Source: Lycium barbarum
Lineage: Eukaryota > Streptophyta > Magnoliopsida > Solanales > Solanaceae
Direction of reading: 5' to 3'
DNA length: 64,000 nt
NCBI RefSeq assembly: GCF_019175385.1
Contig: NC_083344.1
Coordinates: forward strand, 57,474,782-57,538,781
The translations under genes and the position numbers were made by a program. Below, in pieces: positions 36,096-46,615 of this stretch; position 1 is the first letter of the stretch, and each line of letters opens with the position of its first letter. The notes beneath the pieces were generated by a model that was not told the origin of the DNA, did not search any database, and saw only the letters and a program-made list of their open reading frames with translations.

Positions 36096-36985
36096 GTAAG
36101 CAGGTTGGCGGACTTGATCCTTAGGAGCTCCACCAGCGGTATATTGAGAGTGCTCCAGTTCTTTCGGGGCTCCAGCTTATTGGTACTACTTTTGTGTATA
36201 TGTCCGGACTCGGCAGTATCCGGTCCTTTTTGTGATGCTATGTATTATGTTTAGAGGCTCGTAGACAGACATGTACAGTTAGATGTTTTGTACTTTTGAG
36301 GGCCTTCGTCACTGTATAAGGTGCTAGTAAAGTTTAAAAGCGTACGTTTATGATTATGCTGTTAATGTTAATGTCGAGTAACAAAAAAAATGTATGGTAT
36401 ACTTCATATGGCCCACTTAGTAATAAGAATATGATGCGAGATAAGGGGGTGCTCGGTACAAGTATCGGGTACTCGTCACGGCCCCTAGTTGGGTCGTGAC
36501 AGATCTTGAAGAGGGCCTTGAACTTGATGGGAATTCAAGTGGAGACAAGTTTTTGAATCAAAGTTGAAGGCTCCAAGATTTTTTTCTCCCTTTTTTTTTC
36601 TTTCTCTTTTCTTGGCCGTGCCTTTTTTTTTTTTTTTTTTTGCTTTGCTTTCTGGAAGCTTCTTGAAGACTAATCCCCCTTATATAATTAATCACATGAT
36701 TAATTTGTGGGCTTGGGCCAATTCCCCTTGGCCGGCCACCCCTATACACTTTAGGCCTTATTTTTGTGTCATTTTAATGAGCCCAATTAGCTATGAATCA
36801 TGTTAGTAATTCACGGAACTAATTTCTGAAATTCCAATTTCGCCCTTGGCCCCCTTCCATATTTCCTCATCAATATTTTTCCCATGAACAGCTTATATAT
36901 TGAACAAAATCAAAATATGGCCTTGTCTTTAGCTTGTCACCACTACTTCAAATTTTTCGAATATGCAAAATTGCGGGATATAACA

Positions 36986-37021
36986 TCCTCCCCCCCTTTA
37001 AAACATTCGTCCTCGAATGTT
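36986..37021 (-). promoter_or_regulatory. PPT and pre-PPT hairpin of R6
   Basis: On the - strand: AACATTCG, AGGA, CGAATGTT (37021-37002), then TTTAAAGGGGGGGAGGA up to the 3' LTR at 36985. Identical hairpin to R8. Confidence 0.85.
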
Positions 37022-37635
37022 CAACTTACCCTAGGGGGGGGGGGGGTCTCGTGCCACATCGGGGTGGTTTCTCTCTCTCTTTCCTTCAGAGTTGTTTCCA
37101 ACCGTTTCAATTACTATCCCCTTTTCGTACTTGCTTTCTTTTCTTTACCGGCTAGGTCTGCCTTAGCCTACCCGACCTATTCAGGGTTTCTAACTGTTCA
37201 GTACATCCAATTTCCTTTAGGTTACTCAAAATTTCCCATTTTCCTTTTATATCTACATTTATGAAAGCTTCGGGGTACTTCCCAGGGGGTCACCTATCCC
37301 AAAATTACTCTGGCCCAAGCACGCTTAACCTCAAAACTTTCATGAGTTAATGCTAATATAATTATGACAACTGCCCCACATGACCTTTGTCACGCAATTT
37401 AGGGTAGATCGGGGTCTTAGTGAATTTTTGGAAATTTTTCGTAGCGGGTCCCACCCCGGTCTAAACCATACAATTATCATATCGCCCTTCTGAATCCTCA
37501 ATGTCCATTTCCATCTGTATATTTATAGCTATCTCATATAGTTCTATTGGGTTGAATTACCTTACTTTTACTAACACCCAGAAGAAGAAAATCACGTAAT
37601 ATGATAGAGTACAGATCTATCCATACACATATCTC
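37022..37635 (-). mobile_element. R6 non-coding interior between gag remnant and PPT
   Basis: About 0.6 kb replacing the 3.5 kb of pol expected here. It holds a G run (37034-37046), a stretch homologous to R5 interior 44040-44350, and the 5S-derived segment. The junction with gag is near 37600-37635, just inside the region that would lead into protease. Confidence 0.65.
37262..37368 (-). pseudogene. 5S rRNA-derived sequence in R6
   Basis: Read on the - strand the segment keeps GGTTAAGCGTGCTTGGGCC and GGATAGGTGACCCCCTGGGAAGT, which correspond to box A and box C of the plant 5S rRNA gene in the right order and spacing. The first ~45 bases are more decayed (TATATTAGCATTAAC for ATACCAGCACTAATG). 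Flanking bases (AAGGTCATGTGGGG before it) are shared with R5, so both elements inherited one captured copy. Not a working 5S gene. Confidence 0.8.
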
Positions 37636-39115
37636 TTAAGAAAAGATTAATAATATACCTGGGTCTGCACTTGGTGCCGCTCCTAGGTCCTGCCGGCTGG
37701 TCAGCGCATATAGGCGGTTCGATGGACCGCCGGAACTGGAGGCTCCGCCACGGCCTCTGCCACGGCCTGCTGGTGCCGGTGTGCCCCGTCCCATCGGGCG
37801 CATAGCTACGGAAGGGGAAGACGAACCGGCGACTACCCGATAGGCTGAGCTGCTCCCCCGGCACTGTCCCTGAGTGGGCAATCTCTCATATAGTGGCCCT
37901 GCTGGCCGCAGGTAAAGCAAGCGCCCGTGGCATGATGACACTCCCCCTCCTGGTGGTGTCTCCTACAGTGAGGACATCGGGGTAGGGGTGGCCTCAACTG
38001 GCTGGAACCTCTGTCCATCTGTAAGCCTGAAGCCCTAGAGCTCTGGCCTTCCCTTGAATACTCTGCACCATCCGGTCCCCAGCCGCGGAACTGTGGGGGT
38101 GTGCTCGGTGCCGGTTGGGGAGGATATCTGCTCTGCTGCTGCTGAGGCTGCCTGCCTCGCGATTCCCCAGAATATCTCGCTGATCTGGACCTCTTGGGCG
38201 GACCCCTATCATAATCCCTGTCAGGCTGACGCCCTCGGTGTCGGTCCTCCATACTCTGGGCGTGGGCCTGTAAACGGGCAATGTCCAACCCTGTCTGGGC
38301 CGCCATCACCGTACAGCTGTCAACCAAATAATCATCCAGCCCTATCACATACCGTTGCATCCGGTCAGTCATATCAGCGACATAAGCGGGCGCATATCTG
38401 GCCAGCGAATCAAACTCCAGACTGTACTCCCTGACACTCCTGCCCCTCTGTCTCAATAGCAGGAATCTGTCTACTCTGGCCCGCCTCACCTCCGGAGGTA
38501 GAAAATGGGCCAGGAAGGCCTCTGTAAACTCTCCCCATACGGCTGGAGGGGCACTCTCGCCTCTGGACAGCATCCAAGACTCGTACCAATTAGCCGCTAC
38601 ATCGTGCAACCGGTATGACGCCAACTCAACCGACTCTGTCTCGGAGGCACTAATCAATCGCAGGGTACGCTGCATTTGTCGGATGAACTCCTGAGGGTCT
38701 TCTGCGGGCTTTGACCCGGAAAACACTGGTGGGCGACAAAGCAGAAAATCACGGGCCCTCTGACTATCGCGCCTGTCTACATGATCATCCCCTGCTCCTT
38801 GTCTGTAAACCTGCCCCGCTACCAATTAAGTCAAAAGCTGGACTACCTCTCACAGGGTCCCATCATCCGCCCCTGGCTGGGGGCTGGAGGTACAGGTACT
38901 GGTGCCGCGGGAGCTGGCGGTGGAGCCGCCCCCTGTGCTGCAGCTGTGGCTGCTCCAAATCCCTCCGATACTGGTGGTGTAGCAGAACTGGCCGTCGAAG
39001 GCACAACATCTGGCTCAATCTGGGCACGAGCCCTAGTAGTCACCTGAGCTCGGCTGGTCTCACCTGCCGCTGTAGACTTGCCCTTCTGGGCGGCTGTGGC
39101 CTTCTTCGGAGGCAT
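37636..39115 (-). pseudogene. gag: R6 gag, frameshifted
   Basis: Starts MPPKKATAAQKGK at 39115, homologous to R8 gag. The first frame ends at 38843 (MMGPCER). A frameshift near 38850 and an in-frame TAA near 38829 separate it from the main part (38825 to 37833), which has the Gag core FIRQMQRTLRLI ... ANWYES, the basic linker, CPHCRRHHQEGEC and an intact zinc knuckle CFTCGQQGHYMRDC (37878-37919). A second frameshift near 37870 moves the tail to the frame 37941-37636 (PSNRLYALTSRQD). It stops where protease should begin. The base composition is GC-rich compared with the flanking LTRs. Confidence 0.9.
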
Positions 39116-39164
39116 CGCTGAAAATATAACAATTCGTCAGGGAAGAACCATCCTGATAACACTG

Positions 39165-39303
39165 CTCTATCGCACGATCTAGGACCAGAAGGAAAGATAA
39201 CACCCTAAATGCCCTGTAGCCTCTTTTTTATAGATGTGGTGCACAACACACCGATAAAAAAGACTCTACTAGACACGGTCTGTAGACAATCCGAGGATGA
39301 ACC
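39165..39303 (-). other. Conserved untranslated leader of R6
   Basis: Between PBS and gag on the - strand: GTGTCTAGTAGAGTC, CACCACATCTATAAA, GGAGGCTACAGGGCATTTAGG (in parts) and CCTAGATCGTGCGATAGAG, as in R8 and V. Confidence 0.65.
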
Positions 39304-39315
39304 GCTCTGATACCA
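39304..39315 (-). promoter_or_regulatory. Primer binding site of R6
   Basis: GCTCTGATACCA on +, i.e. TGGTATCAGAGC on -, 4 bases from the 5' LTR; initiator tRNA-Met type. Confidence 0.95.
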
Positions 39316-39319
39316 CTTC

Positions 39320-42225
39320 TGTCACGACCCATCCCCGTAGGCCGTGACTATTGCCCGAACTGGGCACCCCTACGCGCTCATTTACCAGATTCAGCATACA
39401 GACGACTCGTATATAAATGAATATCAGACATGGCTCCACACTGGTGCCTACAAACATATATACTGCATAGAAGCCGGCAAGGATATCATACTATACATAA
39501 CGTACCAAAGCATACATACACGCGGCCGATAGGGCTGCCACGGCGGATGGGCCGCCCAAACACAATTCACACAACGCGTCCAAACAAAACTGTACATTAC
39601 TCACGTCTATGTCTACAGACCTCTAATACGGAACAACAGAATCAGATGGCGGGACAGGGCCCCGCCGTACCCTGAATAAACATAAACATATACATCGAAA
39701 GAGTATGTACCCAAAATGTCGGCTCCGGAACAAAGGGAGCACTCCGAACCGCAGAATGGAAATCCTACGCCAGTGGGTCCCCAAAACGTGAGTCTGTACC
39801 TGCGGGCATGAAACGCAGCCCCCGAAGAAAGGGGGTCAGTACGAAAGATGTACTGAGTATGCAAAGCATAAAGTACAGAAAACGAAGTCATAATCGAAGT
39901 GCAATGTACAGAAGGTGAACACAATAACCAGAATACCAAAGTGTTGCATCTGACATACAAATCATACATAAGAGGTTCCGGAAGACAAATACGGCAATCA
40001 GAATGCCAAAATGCTTTGCTTTCTTTTGAAAAACATTTCCGTCTCATAAGCACAGAAAATCAAACACACAGTTACCGCGGCCAAAAGTCCAGCGGTCACT
40101 ATCACACATACCGCGGCCAAGTACCCAGCGGTTAACATCCCAAACCCGACATACCGCGGTCAGGAGTCCAGCGCTAAGTGTCACACATCCGGCATACCGC
40201 GGTCAGGAGTCCAGCGGTCAATGTCGCACATACCGCGGTCAGGGGTCAAGCGGTCAATGTCGCACATACCGCGGTCAGGGGTCAAGCGGTCAATATCACA
40301 TAGTGCGCACAATAATATAACCGGCCCGGGACTTGGCGAAAGGGGTAATAACAGAATGCACGAGCGGAATTGTAAATAACCATACGCATACAAATCTCTT
40401 ACCACAACCCAACAGGATAATCAAAACGAACTGTTAGTTCAATACCGGAACAACAGTCAAATATGTTATAACCTCAATGAAATAATTAAACGACCATCTC
40501 ACAGTAGTTGACGCAATAGTCAAAAGTTTTCTTTGAATACTGCACAAATATATCAAATAAAGCAATATAGGGAGATATCGAAATTCGTGGGCCCGCCTTG
40601 GTCAAGTTGAGGCGGCGTACCTAAATTGTGGTCATTAGGCCTCATGGGGTCATGTACGAAAGATTCAAGGCCATCCAATTCCGCTTGGGCATGTATTAGA
40701 TGTCTACACAATTGTTTCAGTAAAACATCAAGTATCTAATTCAATTCTATTGAATGAAAAAGGGCCAAATTCAAGCTCGGATTTCTAGGAGTAGAGTCGT
40801 CCCCGAAGCTCGTATCTTAGCCTAACCTACCTAGGGCATGCCAGAAGAATGAAAAGCAAAGCCTTACATACCTTAGTTGCGCCTTACGCTTGCTCAAATT
40901 CAATTTCCGTTTCGCCGAAAATCTACAAATGGTCATATTTACCAATTGTCAATAGTAAGACTTTTAGCATTCAAATCTTTAATTCATTACTTGTCAACAA
41001 AGATTTGGGCAGCATTTCCCCTATAAATTCGCCGCCCCGAGAATATAACTCGGCTCAAAATATCAACACAACACCCATAACAATATCAAAAGCGTCAACA
41101 ATTACTACAAAACACATTCTAACAAAAAAAAAATCTTCCTTTCTTCATAATGCCACAACTTCTACTCCAACTTCATACTTCCAAGCTATTATCAACATTT
41201 TCATATTCACTTACTAATTTAAGACCATTCACATGCAATTTGAGAGCGTTTCATATTATTCCGCAAAATATACAATAGTTTCACCGAAACCATAATTTAC
41301 CTAAACTTCCAATCTTCAACATAAACATCCACAACATATTCTTATCTTCCAATTTCATTTACAACAACAACAATTTACATCTTACAACTTCATTCTCATA
41401 ATTACATAAACTATAATAAAATCACATACTTTCCGACAACAACTTAACAACAATTTTCTCATGCCCACTAGAACCATTAACCTTCCATTTTCATCACAAG
41501 ACTACAACAACACAATTAACATACTAAATAATTTAATTCATATTCCCCCTCCAACTTGATGCACACGGCCAACACACACACATCCACAACACACAAAATT
41601 ATCATACTTTTCATTCATCTCTACATACTATAACATATGTCTATGTTTTCCATAGTATAAAAATGATAAAATTCTTACCTTTTCCCAATTCTTCCACTTG
41701 CCACAAAAGGTAGTTTCTTGCCAAAATAATTATATCATCTTGAAGAGGGCCTTGAACTTGATGGGAATTCAAGTGGAGACAAGTTTTTGAATCAAAGTTG
41801 AAGGCTCCAAGATTTTTTTCTCCCTTTTTTTTTCTTTCTCTTTTCTTGGCCGATTGCCTCTTCTTTTTTTTTTTTTTTTTTGCTTTGCTTCCTTGAAGCT
41901 TCTTGAAGACTAATCCCCCTTATATAATTAATCACATGATTAATTTGTTGGCTTGGGCCAAGTCCCCTTGGCCGGCCACCCCTATACACTTTGGGGCTTA
42001 TTTTTGTGTCATTTTAATGAGCCCAATTAGCTATGAATCATGTTAGTAATTCACGGAACTAATTTCTGAAATTCCTATTTCTCCCTTAGCCCCCTTCCAT
42101 ATTTCCTCATCAATATTTTTCCCATGAACAACTTATATATTGAACAAAATCGAAATATGGCCTTGTCTTTAGCTTGTCACCACTACTTCAAATTTTTCGA
42201 ATATGCAAAATTGCGGGATATAACA
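39320..42225 (-). mobile_element. 5' LTR of R6 (2906 bp, uninterrupted)
   Basis: - strand start TGTTATATCCCGCAATTTTG at 42225, end GGGTCGTGACA at 39320. It carries the U5 module (39799-39860), a six-copy hairpin minisatellite (40073-40298), donor-like block (about 40860), core block (about 41004) and a TATA-like ATTATATAAG at about 41921-41930. It serves as the uninterrupted reference that shows where R7 cut the other copy. Confidence 0.92.
40073..40298 (-). repeat. Six-copy hairpin minisatellite (R6 5' LTR)
   Basis: The same unit as 20464-20694 (ACCGC ... GCGGT). Six copies also, but the order of unit variants differs between the two LTRs, showing gain and loss of units after insertion. Confidence 0.85.
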
Positions 42226-44155
42226 CATACCTAACCTGTAACTCTTTCTGATTGACTCTATCACACTTACCACATAAGTTTTCTTACCTAGTTATTCACA
42301 TCCGTTTCTGCTTCTTGCTGATACCTTCCTGATATGCCGATATGTTTCGAACTCTGGCCCCTAGCTAATAAATTTCCCTTCTGGAGCTTGAGAGCTTCAT
42401 AATTCTTTTCAAGTCCAATACGCTTTTCCCCCCTTTTAAGAAGGTCCTAATACATCAATGGCTTTCGAGTATCCATCGTCTTCGGCAATTACCTACCGTC
42501 CTTCATGATCTTTTTAGGGCTAGGGTTCTATCGTCGTATGATCTGCTTTATTTATCCTTTTTGCTAGTTACACTCTTGTGTTCAATTGGAGTACTCATAA
42601 GGGTATCCAATTCCGATGCTTCCCTTCTCGTCTTTCGATACCTCTATCTTTTGTGACTAACGGTGTCCTGGACTCACAAGTTCATGGGGGCGTCGAGGTT
42701 CACTATGTCCTTTTATGAAGTCTTCGATTATACCTTACTCCTCGTCTTTCTTTCCGACTCTACGCATAACATATCAAAAACTTCTTACCATAAGTTTTGT
42801 TTTTCATTTGCGCCTATATCGTCATTCTTATCAATATTCCCATATCTTTCTATCCACCATTAGTCCTTTCACCTATTTATCTCACTTACTCGTAATTCTT
42901 CTTAACTACGCGTTTGTGTTGCAGCTGTGCATCCATGTTTTTCGAGCGTCCTGCTACTTTTGATCTTAGCATGGAATTCTTACAGTTTAAACTCTCTCTA
43001 CCTTCGTTCATCGAACCTTTATATATCTTTATGATGCTTTGGCCGAGTGGTCTTCCATGCACGTTCCTTACTCTTCATTCTATTTCCTTTATAATCGAGT
43101 CGCTCGGTCTTTACGGAAGTTCTTGCCTCGTACCATTAATTTTCTAATCAATCGTACCGACTCATCATCCTTGTTGTTTCCTTGATGAGTAATTAGTTTT
43201 CTGCCGCCAACTTATTAAAGTATCCTTCTTACTCTCATGATTAGAGATTTTTAGTTACTTTCCTTTTCCTTCAATCAGCCCATCGGTACACCTTTCCCAC
43301 TTTCATCCTTAGCCTTCCTTGGGTTTCTTCCTCCTCGAGCACCTTTCTTCTCTTGTTATTTGTAGTATCGGTTCTGAAGTCCGTGAAATATTACTTTAAA
43401 CGCGCAAATCCGTTTCATTTCTAAGTCATCTTTTTAGGAAAGCTTCTCCATGTCCGAAGCTACCACATCAATATGGTTACACATTTATCCCTTTTTAAAA
43501 ATATATTTTCAAGAGTTGGAATTCTTTTAGTATCGTTGCGAGGCTTAATCATTCTTTCTCTTACTTCACATTCCTTGTCCTGGTCACTATTCTTTTAGCC
43601 CCACTTATTGAAATCGGTTCTCGAACTCCACACGTTCCTCTTTTGTTTCATATTACCACATTTTATCCCTTTCACATGCCTACTTTCGAATTTTTACCCA
43701 AATAGTCTCGTGCTTTGCCTGTAGTTTCTCTCAGGCTTCACTCACTCATGTTTCTTACCTTTCACCTTTTTCTGATATTTTGGTCTCCTTACCTTGTAGC
43801 GTTTGTACCATATCTTTTGTTTTGTCCCTTAAACTCTGTTATCTTGTTCGATCATTGCCTTTCATACACTGTAAGGTTGGTTGCCGGGATACACATACCC
43901 GCTGATATAGCCATGTATGGGACATCGTATGCATACACATATATATATATATATAATTACTACCATCTCGCTTATGAAATATTTCCAAGCACTATTCAAA
44001 CTCATCTTAATTCCAGAACTGTGATGCACTTTCTTTCTCTTCACTGGTCGAGTCTGCCTCGTCCTACGCGACCTCTTAGGGTTTCCACCATTCCGTATAC
44101 TCTAATTTCCCTTAGGCTACTCTAGCTTCTCATTTACCTCTTATGTCTCAATCTA

Positions 44156-44273
44156 TAGGATTTTTACTACACTTCCCGGGGGGTCACCCATCCTAATATT
44201 TCCCTCACCCTAGCACGCTTAACCTTGAAACTTCGATGAAATCCGGTGCATTAATGCTGATATAATCGCATCC
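44156..44273 (-). pseudogene. 5S rRNA-derived sequence in R5 (near full length)
   Basis: On the - strand the segment follows plant 5S rRNA almost end to end: GGATGCGATTATATCAGCA at the start, ATGCACCGGAT, GGTTAAGCGTGCT (box A), TAGGATGGGTGACC then CCGGGAAGT (box C), and ATCCT at the end, 118 bases against the usual ~120. It has the same orientation as the element. The middle (GTGAGGGAAATAT) is diverged. It is embedded in element DNA that R6 shares, so it is a captured copy and not part of a 5S array. Confidence 0.88.
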
Positions 44274-44422
44274 ACCTCCCCACATGACCTTCATTACATG
44301 ATCTGGAGCAAGTTGAAGTCTTAACAGATTCCGAGACATTCTCGTAACGCATCTCTCTCCTTTAACAATTACTATTTTAGCTTTTTTACTCCCCAATATT
44401 CACCTTTCACCTGTGTGTACGG

Positions 44423-44659
44423 CTACCTTTCATCCTGGATTTCCAGATTCCTGATGGTGGGGGACACACCTTCGTCGCCCTTACTTATAAATACTCGAAT
44501 ACCAGCCTGCTTGGGTTTCCGCCTGCCACTCTTATACAATAATCTGCAATAGAACTCATTTATCGACTTTCCCTGAATCCCCCCAACAGACCTTGCTCCT
44601 ATTAAGCCTCGAATGTAACCCATTTTAATCTTTCGGACTGCTAATCGTCTTTCTCGCAA
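44423..44659 (-). CDS. Short ORF in R5 interior, unknown
   Basis: 78 codons ending VFISKGDEGVSPTIRNLEIQ(D). A related peptide frame, QVFISNSDQGVPIVMGILKS, is found in V at about 59440-59510, also without a start of its own. I recognise no domain. It may be the relic of an ORF once carried by this non-coding family. A chance frame is possible. Confidence 0.3.
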   Translation of the reverse strand: MRERRLAVRKIKMGYIRGLIGARSVGGIQGKSINEFYCRLLYKSGRRKPKQAGIRVFISKGDEGVSPTIRNLEIQDER

Positions 44660-44784
44660 TTATTCTTCATGCCATGCCAAGTCCATAACCCCTCTAAAAC
44701 AACGCATCCCATTTATTTTCTATTTACGATATTTCCTTTCCACGCTTCTTCCTGTTAGGTATAACTATTAAATGACCCGATTTT

Positions 44785-44870
44785 GAAAAACATTCTCACA
44801 GAGTCTCCTTTACAATTCTTACTATTCAAAATCTGCACGCAGCAAATACCAACAATGCCTCACAGGGCAT
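44785..44870 (-). repeat. LTR/interior cassette in R5
   Basis: - strand: GCCCTGTGAGGCATTGTTGG, TTTGCTGCGTGCAG, GGAGACTCTGTGAG; same word order as in R8 LTRs and V. Confidence 0.65.
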
Positions 44871-45049
44871 ACATACATATGACATATTCCAGCCACCCAG
44901 GGCTCCCAATTTCAGGTAAAAGAATGGGAATATCAGAACTTACCCCTGTGACTTTCCATATCATCACTCACCTTCTTCCGTCGATACTGTGCTTCTGCTG
45001 AGATCAAAGGTTAGTGCAAGGAATCTCAAATCCTATGACTTGGCTCTAT

Positions 45050-45185
45050 AGCACGATCTAAGACAGAAAGAAGGTCAACGGTCCCTAAATGCCCTGCAGC
45101 CTCCTGTTTATAAGTGTGGCCGGCTTCACACCCATAAGCAGGACTCTACTGGACACGACTTTGCAGACAACCCCTAGGACGAACT
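45050..45185 (-). other. Conserved untranslated leader of R5
   Basis: - strand: GTGTCCAGTAGAGTC, CTTATAAACAGGAGGCTGC, GGGCATTTAGGGACC, TCTTAGATCGTGCTATAGAG. Kept although the element has no gag to translate. Confidence 0.65.
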
Positions 45186-45197
45186 GCTCTGATACCA
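45186..45197 (-). promoter_or_regulatory. Primer binding site of R5
   Basis: GCTCTGATACCA on + (TGGTATCAGAGC on -), 3 bases from the 5' LTR. Confidence 0.95.
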
Positions 45198-45200
45198 ATT

Positions 45201-46615
45201 TGTCACACCCTAATCTTGATAGGGCATGATGGGCACCCGACCCTTATTTAGGGCCGAGCAAACCTGCTGACTCTTATTACACACATAATCTCTTTGGACT
45301 CTTAAATCAAATAAAAATGAAATACATAGTAAAGGCTTTCAGAAACGTTCTTTCTGTCGTTCTCAAATCATGTAAAATCTGTAATCATATGGAATTTGTA
45401 ACATAACGCAAAATGGTACATCGCCTTGCAGAGCCGCTTACAAGACTGACGACACACATACGTGACTCTGTCTGCAAAGTCTCTAACATCAATCAGGAAT
45501 CATAACATGTGTACTCTGACTCGGCAACACTCCGGAAGGAAATGGAGCTCGTCAATCCCGCTGGAACATCTTCTAACAATGTCTTCTACTCGTATGTGTG
45601 TACCTGCATGGCATGAAACACAGCCCCCGAAGAAAGGGGGTCAGTACGAAATATGTACTGAGTATATAAAGCATGGGGTACAGCAAACAGAACCATAATC
45701 GGAACAAGAAGTACAGAAAGTAAGTACATTATCCAAAATATCAAAATACTTACTTTTAAAACAAAAATCATGCATGTCGAAGGGATATGTCACACCCGGC
45801 CCATTATGGGACTCGGTGGACACAACATGGTCGCCACCCCGTCACTGGCGCCATAACACATCATACTCCAGAATAGGGAATAGCTCCGTAACACATCATA
45901 CTCCAGAACACATCATACTCCAGAATATATATACATACCGTACCCGGCCCTCTAATGAGGGACTCGGTGAACAATGCAGTGGAGTGCACACGATAACATA
46001 TCCTGGCCCGGGACTCAGTGAAGGACATATTGAGGCATGCACGAGCAGAGTAGTGAGAAACTATATGCATATAAATCAATTTTTAAGACTCGATAGATAA
46101 GTACACAGAACGACACTTGAAGGATCGTAAACACGTTTCGGGTCAATCCGAGTTTGCATGAGAAAGTTATGGACATCATTTACTACAAAACCCTCTACGA
46201 ACGTTTCAAACGTCCGTATCTCCTTATCACGACGTCACCCATGGACCCACGACCTATGGTTGGAAAGCTAATTAAATTATCTACAACTTTCAGTCTGGGA
46301 GTTTTCCCAAATTCCCAAACACGGATGGGGTTATGACCTCCCGAAGTCAGATCACCCAAAAACGTAACTCAAAAATATTTGTTTGGAGGGCTTCCACTTT
46401 GATTTGGCTCAAGGGTCCTTCTTGAGTTGTGTTTAACTTCACATATGTGATTCATATAACTTGTCACGTGTTCCTAAAAATCTCGATGTGTGGACCCACC
46501 TCCGCTTCTGAATAATCCGACGTGCAAGAATACGAAATATAATACTATCAACGTGATTGTCAATGTTTGAGGGAGCACGTGTCACGCTCAGACTCTGAAA
46601 ATGCGGGGTATAACA
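45201..46615 (-). mobile_element. 5' LTR of R5 (1415 bp, internally deleted)
   Basis: Matches 15216-17764 at both ends but lacks about 1.1 kb. The junction is at about 46200-46220, where ACGAACGTTTCAAACGTC joins two sites that are far apart in the 3' LTR (about 16215 and 17357). The lost part contains the core block, donor-like block and U3 promoter region. Confidence 0.9.

Larger units (their letters stand above)
22125..36501 (+). mobile_element. Solo LTR R7, split by R8
   Basis: The parts are 22125-22656 and 33995-36501, about 3.04 kb. It starts TGTTATATCCCGCATTTTTG and ends GGGTCGTGACA. It contains the core block (about 34790), donor-like GAGGTATGTAAGG (34934) and the U5 hairpin module (36037-36095). 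The flanks are ATATC on the left and GATCT on the right, so no clean TSD remains. The insertion point is exact all the same, because 22124 and 36502 are near-adjacent in the intact copy of LTR R6 at 41735. Confidence 0.85.
19711..36985 (-). mobile_element. 3' LTR of R6, split by R7
   Basis: The parts are 19711-22124 (2414 bp) and 36502-36985 (484 bp); the sum of 2898 bp agrees with the 2906 bp of the 5' copy. They align base by base with 39320-41735 and 41736-42225. A likely TATA motif (ATTATATAAG on the sense strand) lies at about 36682-36691, after a poly-T/A tract shared by both copies. Confidence 0.85.
19711..42225 (-). mobile_element. R6: gag-only LTR element, internally deleted
   Basis: Perfect TSD CATAC (19706-19710 and 42226-42230). 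5' LTR 39320-42225, PBS 39304-39315, degenerate gag 37636-39115, non-coding stretch with a 5S-derived segment, PPT 36986-37000, 3' LTR 36502-36985 plus 19711-22124 (split by R7). Protease to integrase are absent; the interior is only about 2.3 kb. Gag is of the same Tekay/Del type as in R8. Confidence 0.9.
42231..45200 (-). mobile_element. R5 internal region, 5' segment (non-coding)
   Basis: From the R6 insertion to the PBS of R5. Purine-rich in sense. Landmarks on the - strand from the PBS: leader (45185-45050), cassette (44870-44785), short ORF (44659-44423), 5S-derived segment (44273-44156), then about 1.9 kb without anything recognised. The + strand ORFs at 43715-44125 and 42715-43147 are antisense to the element and lack support. 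Confidence 0.65.
15216..46615 (-). mobile_element. R5: full-length non-coding LTR element (LARD-like)
   Basis: It is bounded by a perfect TSD, TGTCT (15211-15215 and 46616-46620). 5' LTR 45201-46615, PBS 45186-45197, internal region 42231-45200 plus 17765-19710 (about 4.9 kb), PPT at 17765-17779, 3' LTR 15216-17764. The interior is purine-rich in sense and carries no gag or pol, so the element would need proteins in trans. Its interior is homologous in places to that of V and contains a 5S rRNA-derived segment. R6 is inserted in it. The two LTRs are close to identical where both exist. Confidence 0.9.

Noticed and set aside
36587..36642. Poly-T stretch as the tail of an antisense SINE or LINE
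   Set aside because: The same stretch is in the other LTR of R6 (41815-41881), so it belongs to the LTR; no SINE A/B boxes next to it.
38711..39121. 136-codon + strand ORF
   Set aside because: Antisense shadow of the R6 gag gene.
43715..44125. 136-codon + strand ORF as a possible host gene
   Set aside because: It is antisense to the purine-rich interior of R5, hydrophobic only because of pyrimidine-rich codons, with no domain.
15216..46615. R5 LTR pair as two unrelated solo LTRs because their lengths differ
   Set aside because: Both ends match, a PBS and a PPT lie at the correct inner sides, and the outer TSD TGTCT is perfect; the length difference is one internal deletion.
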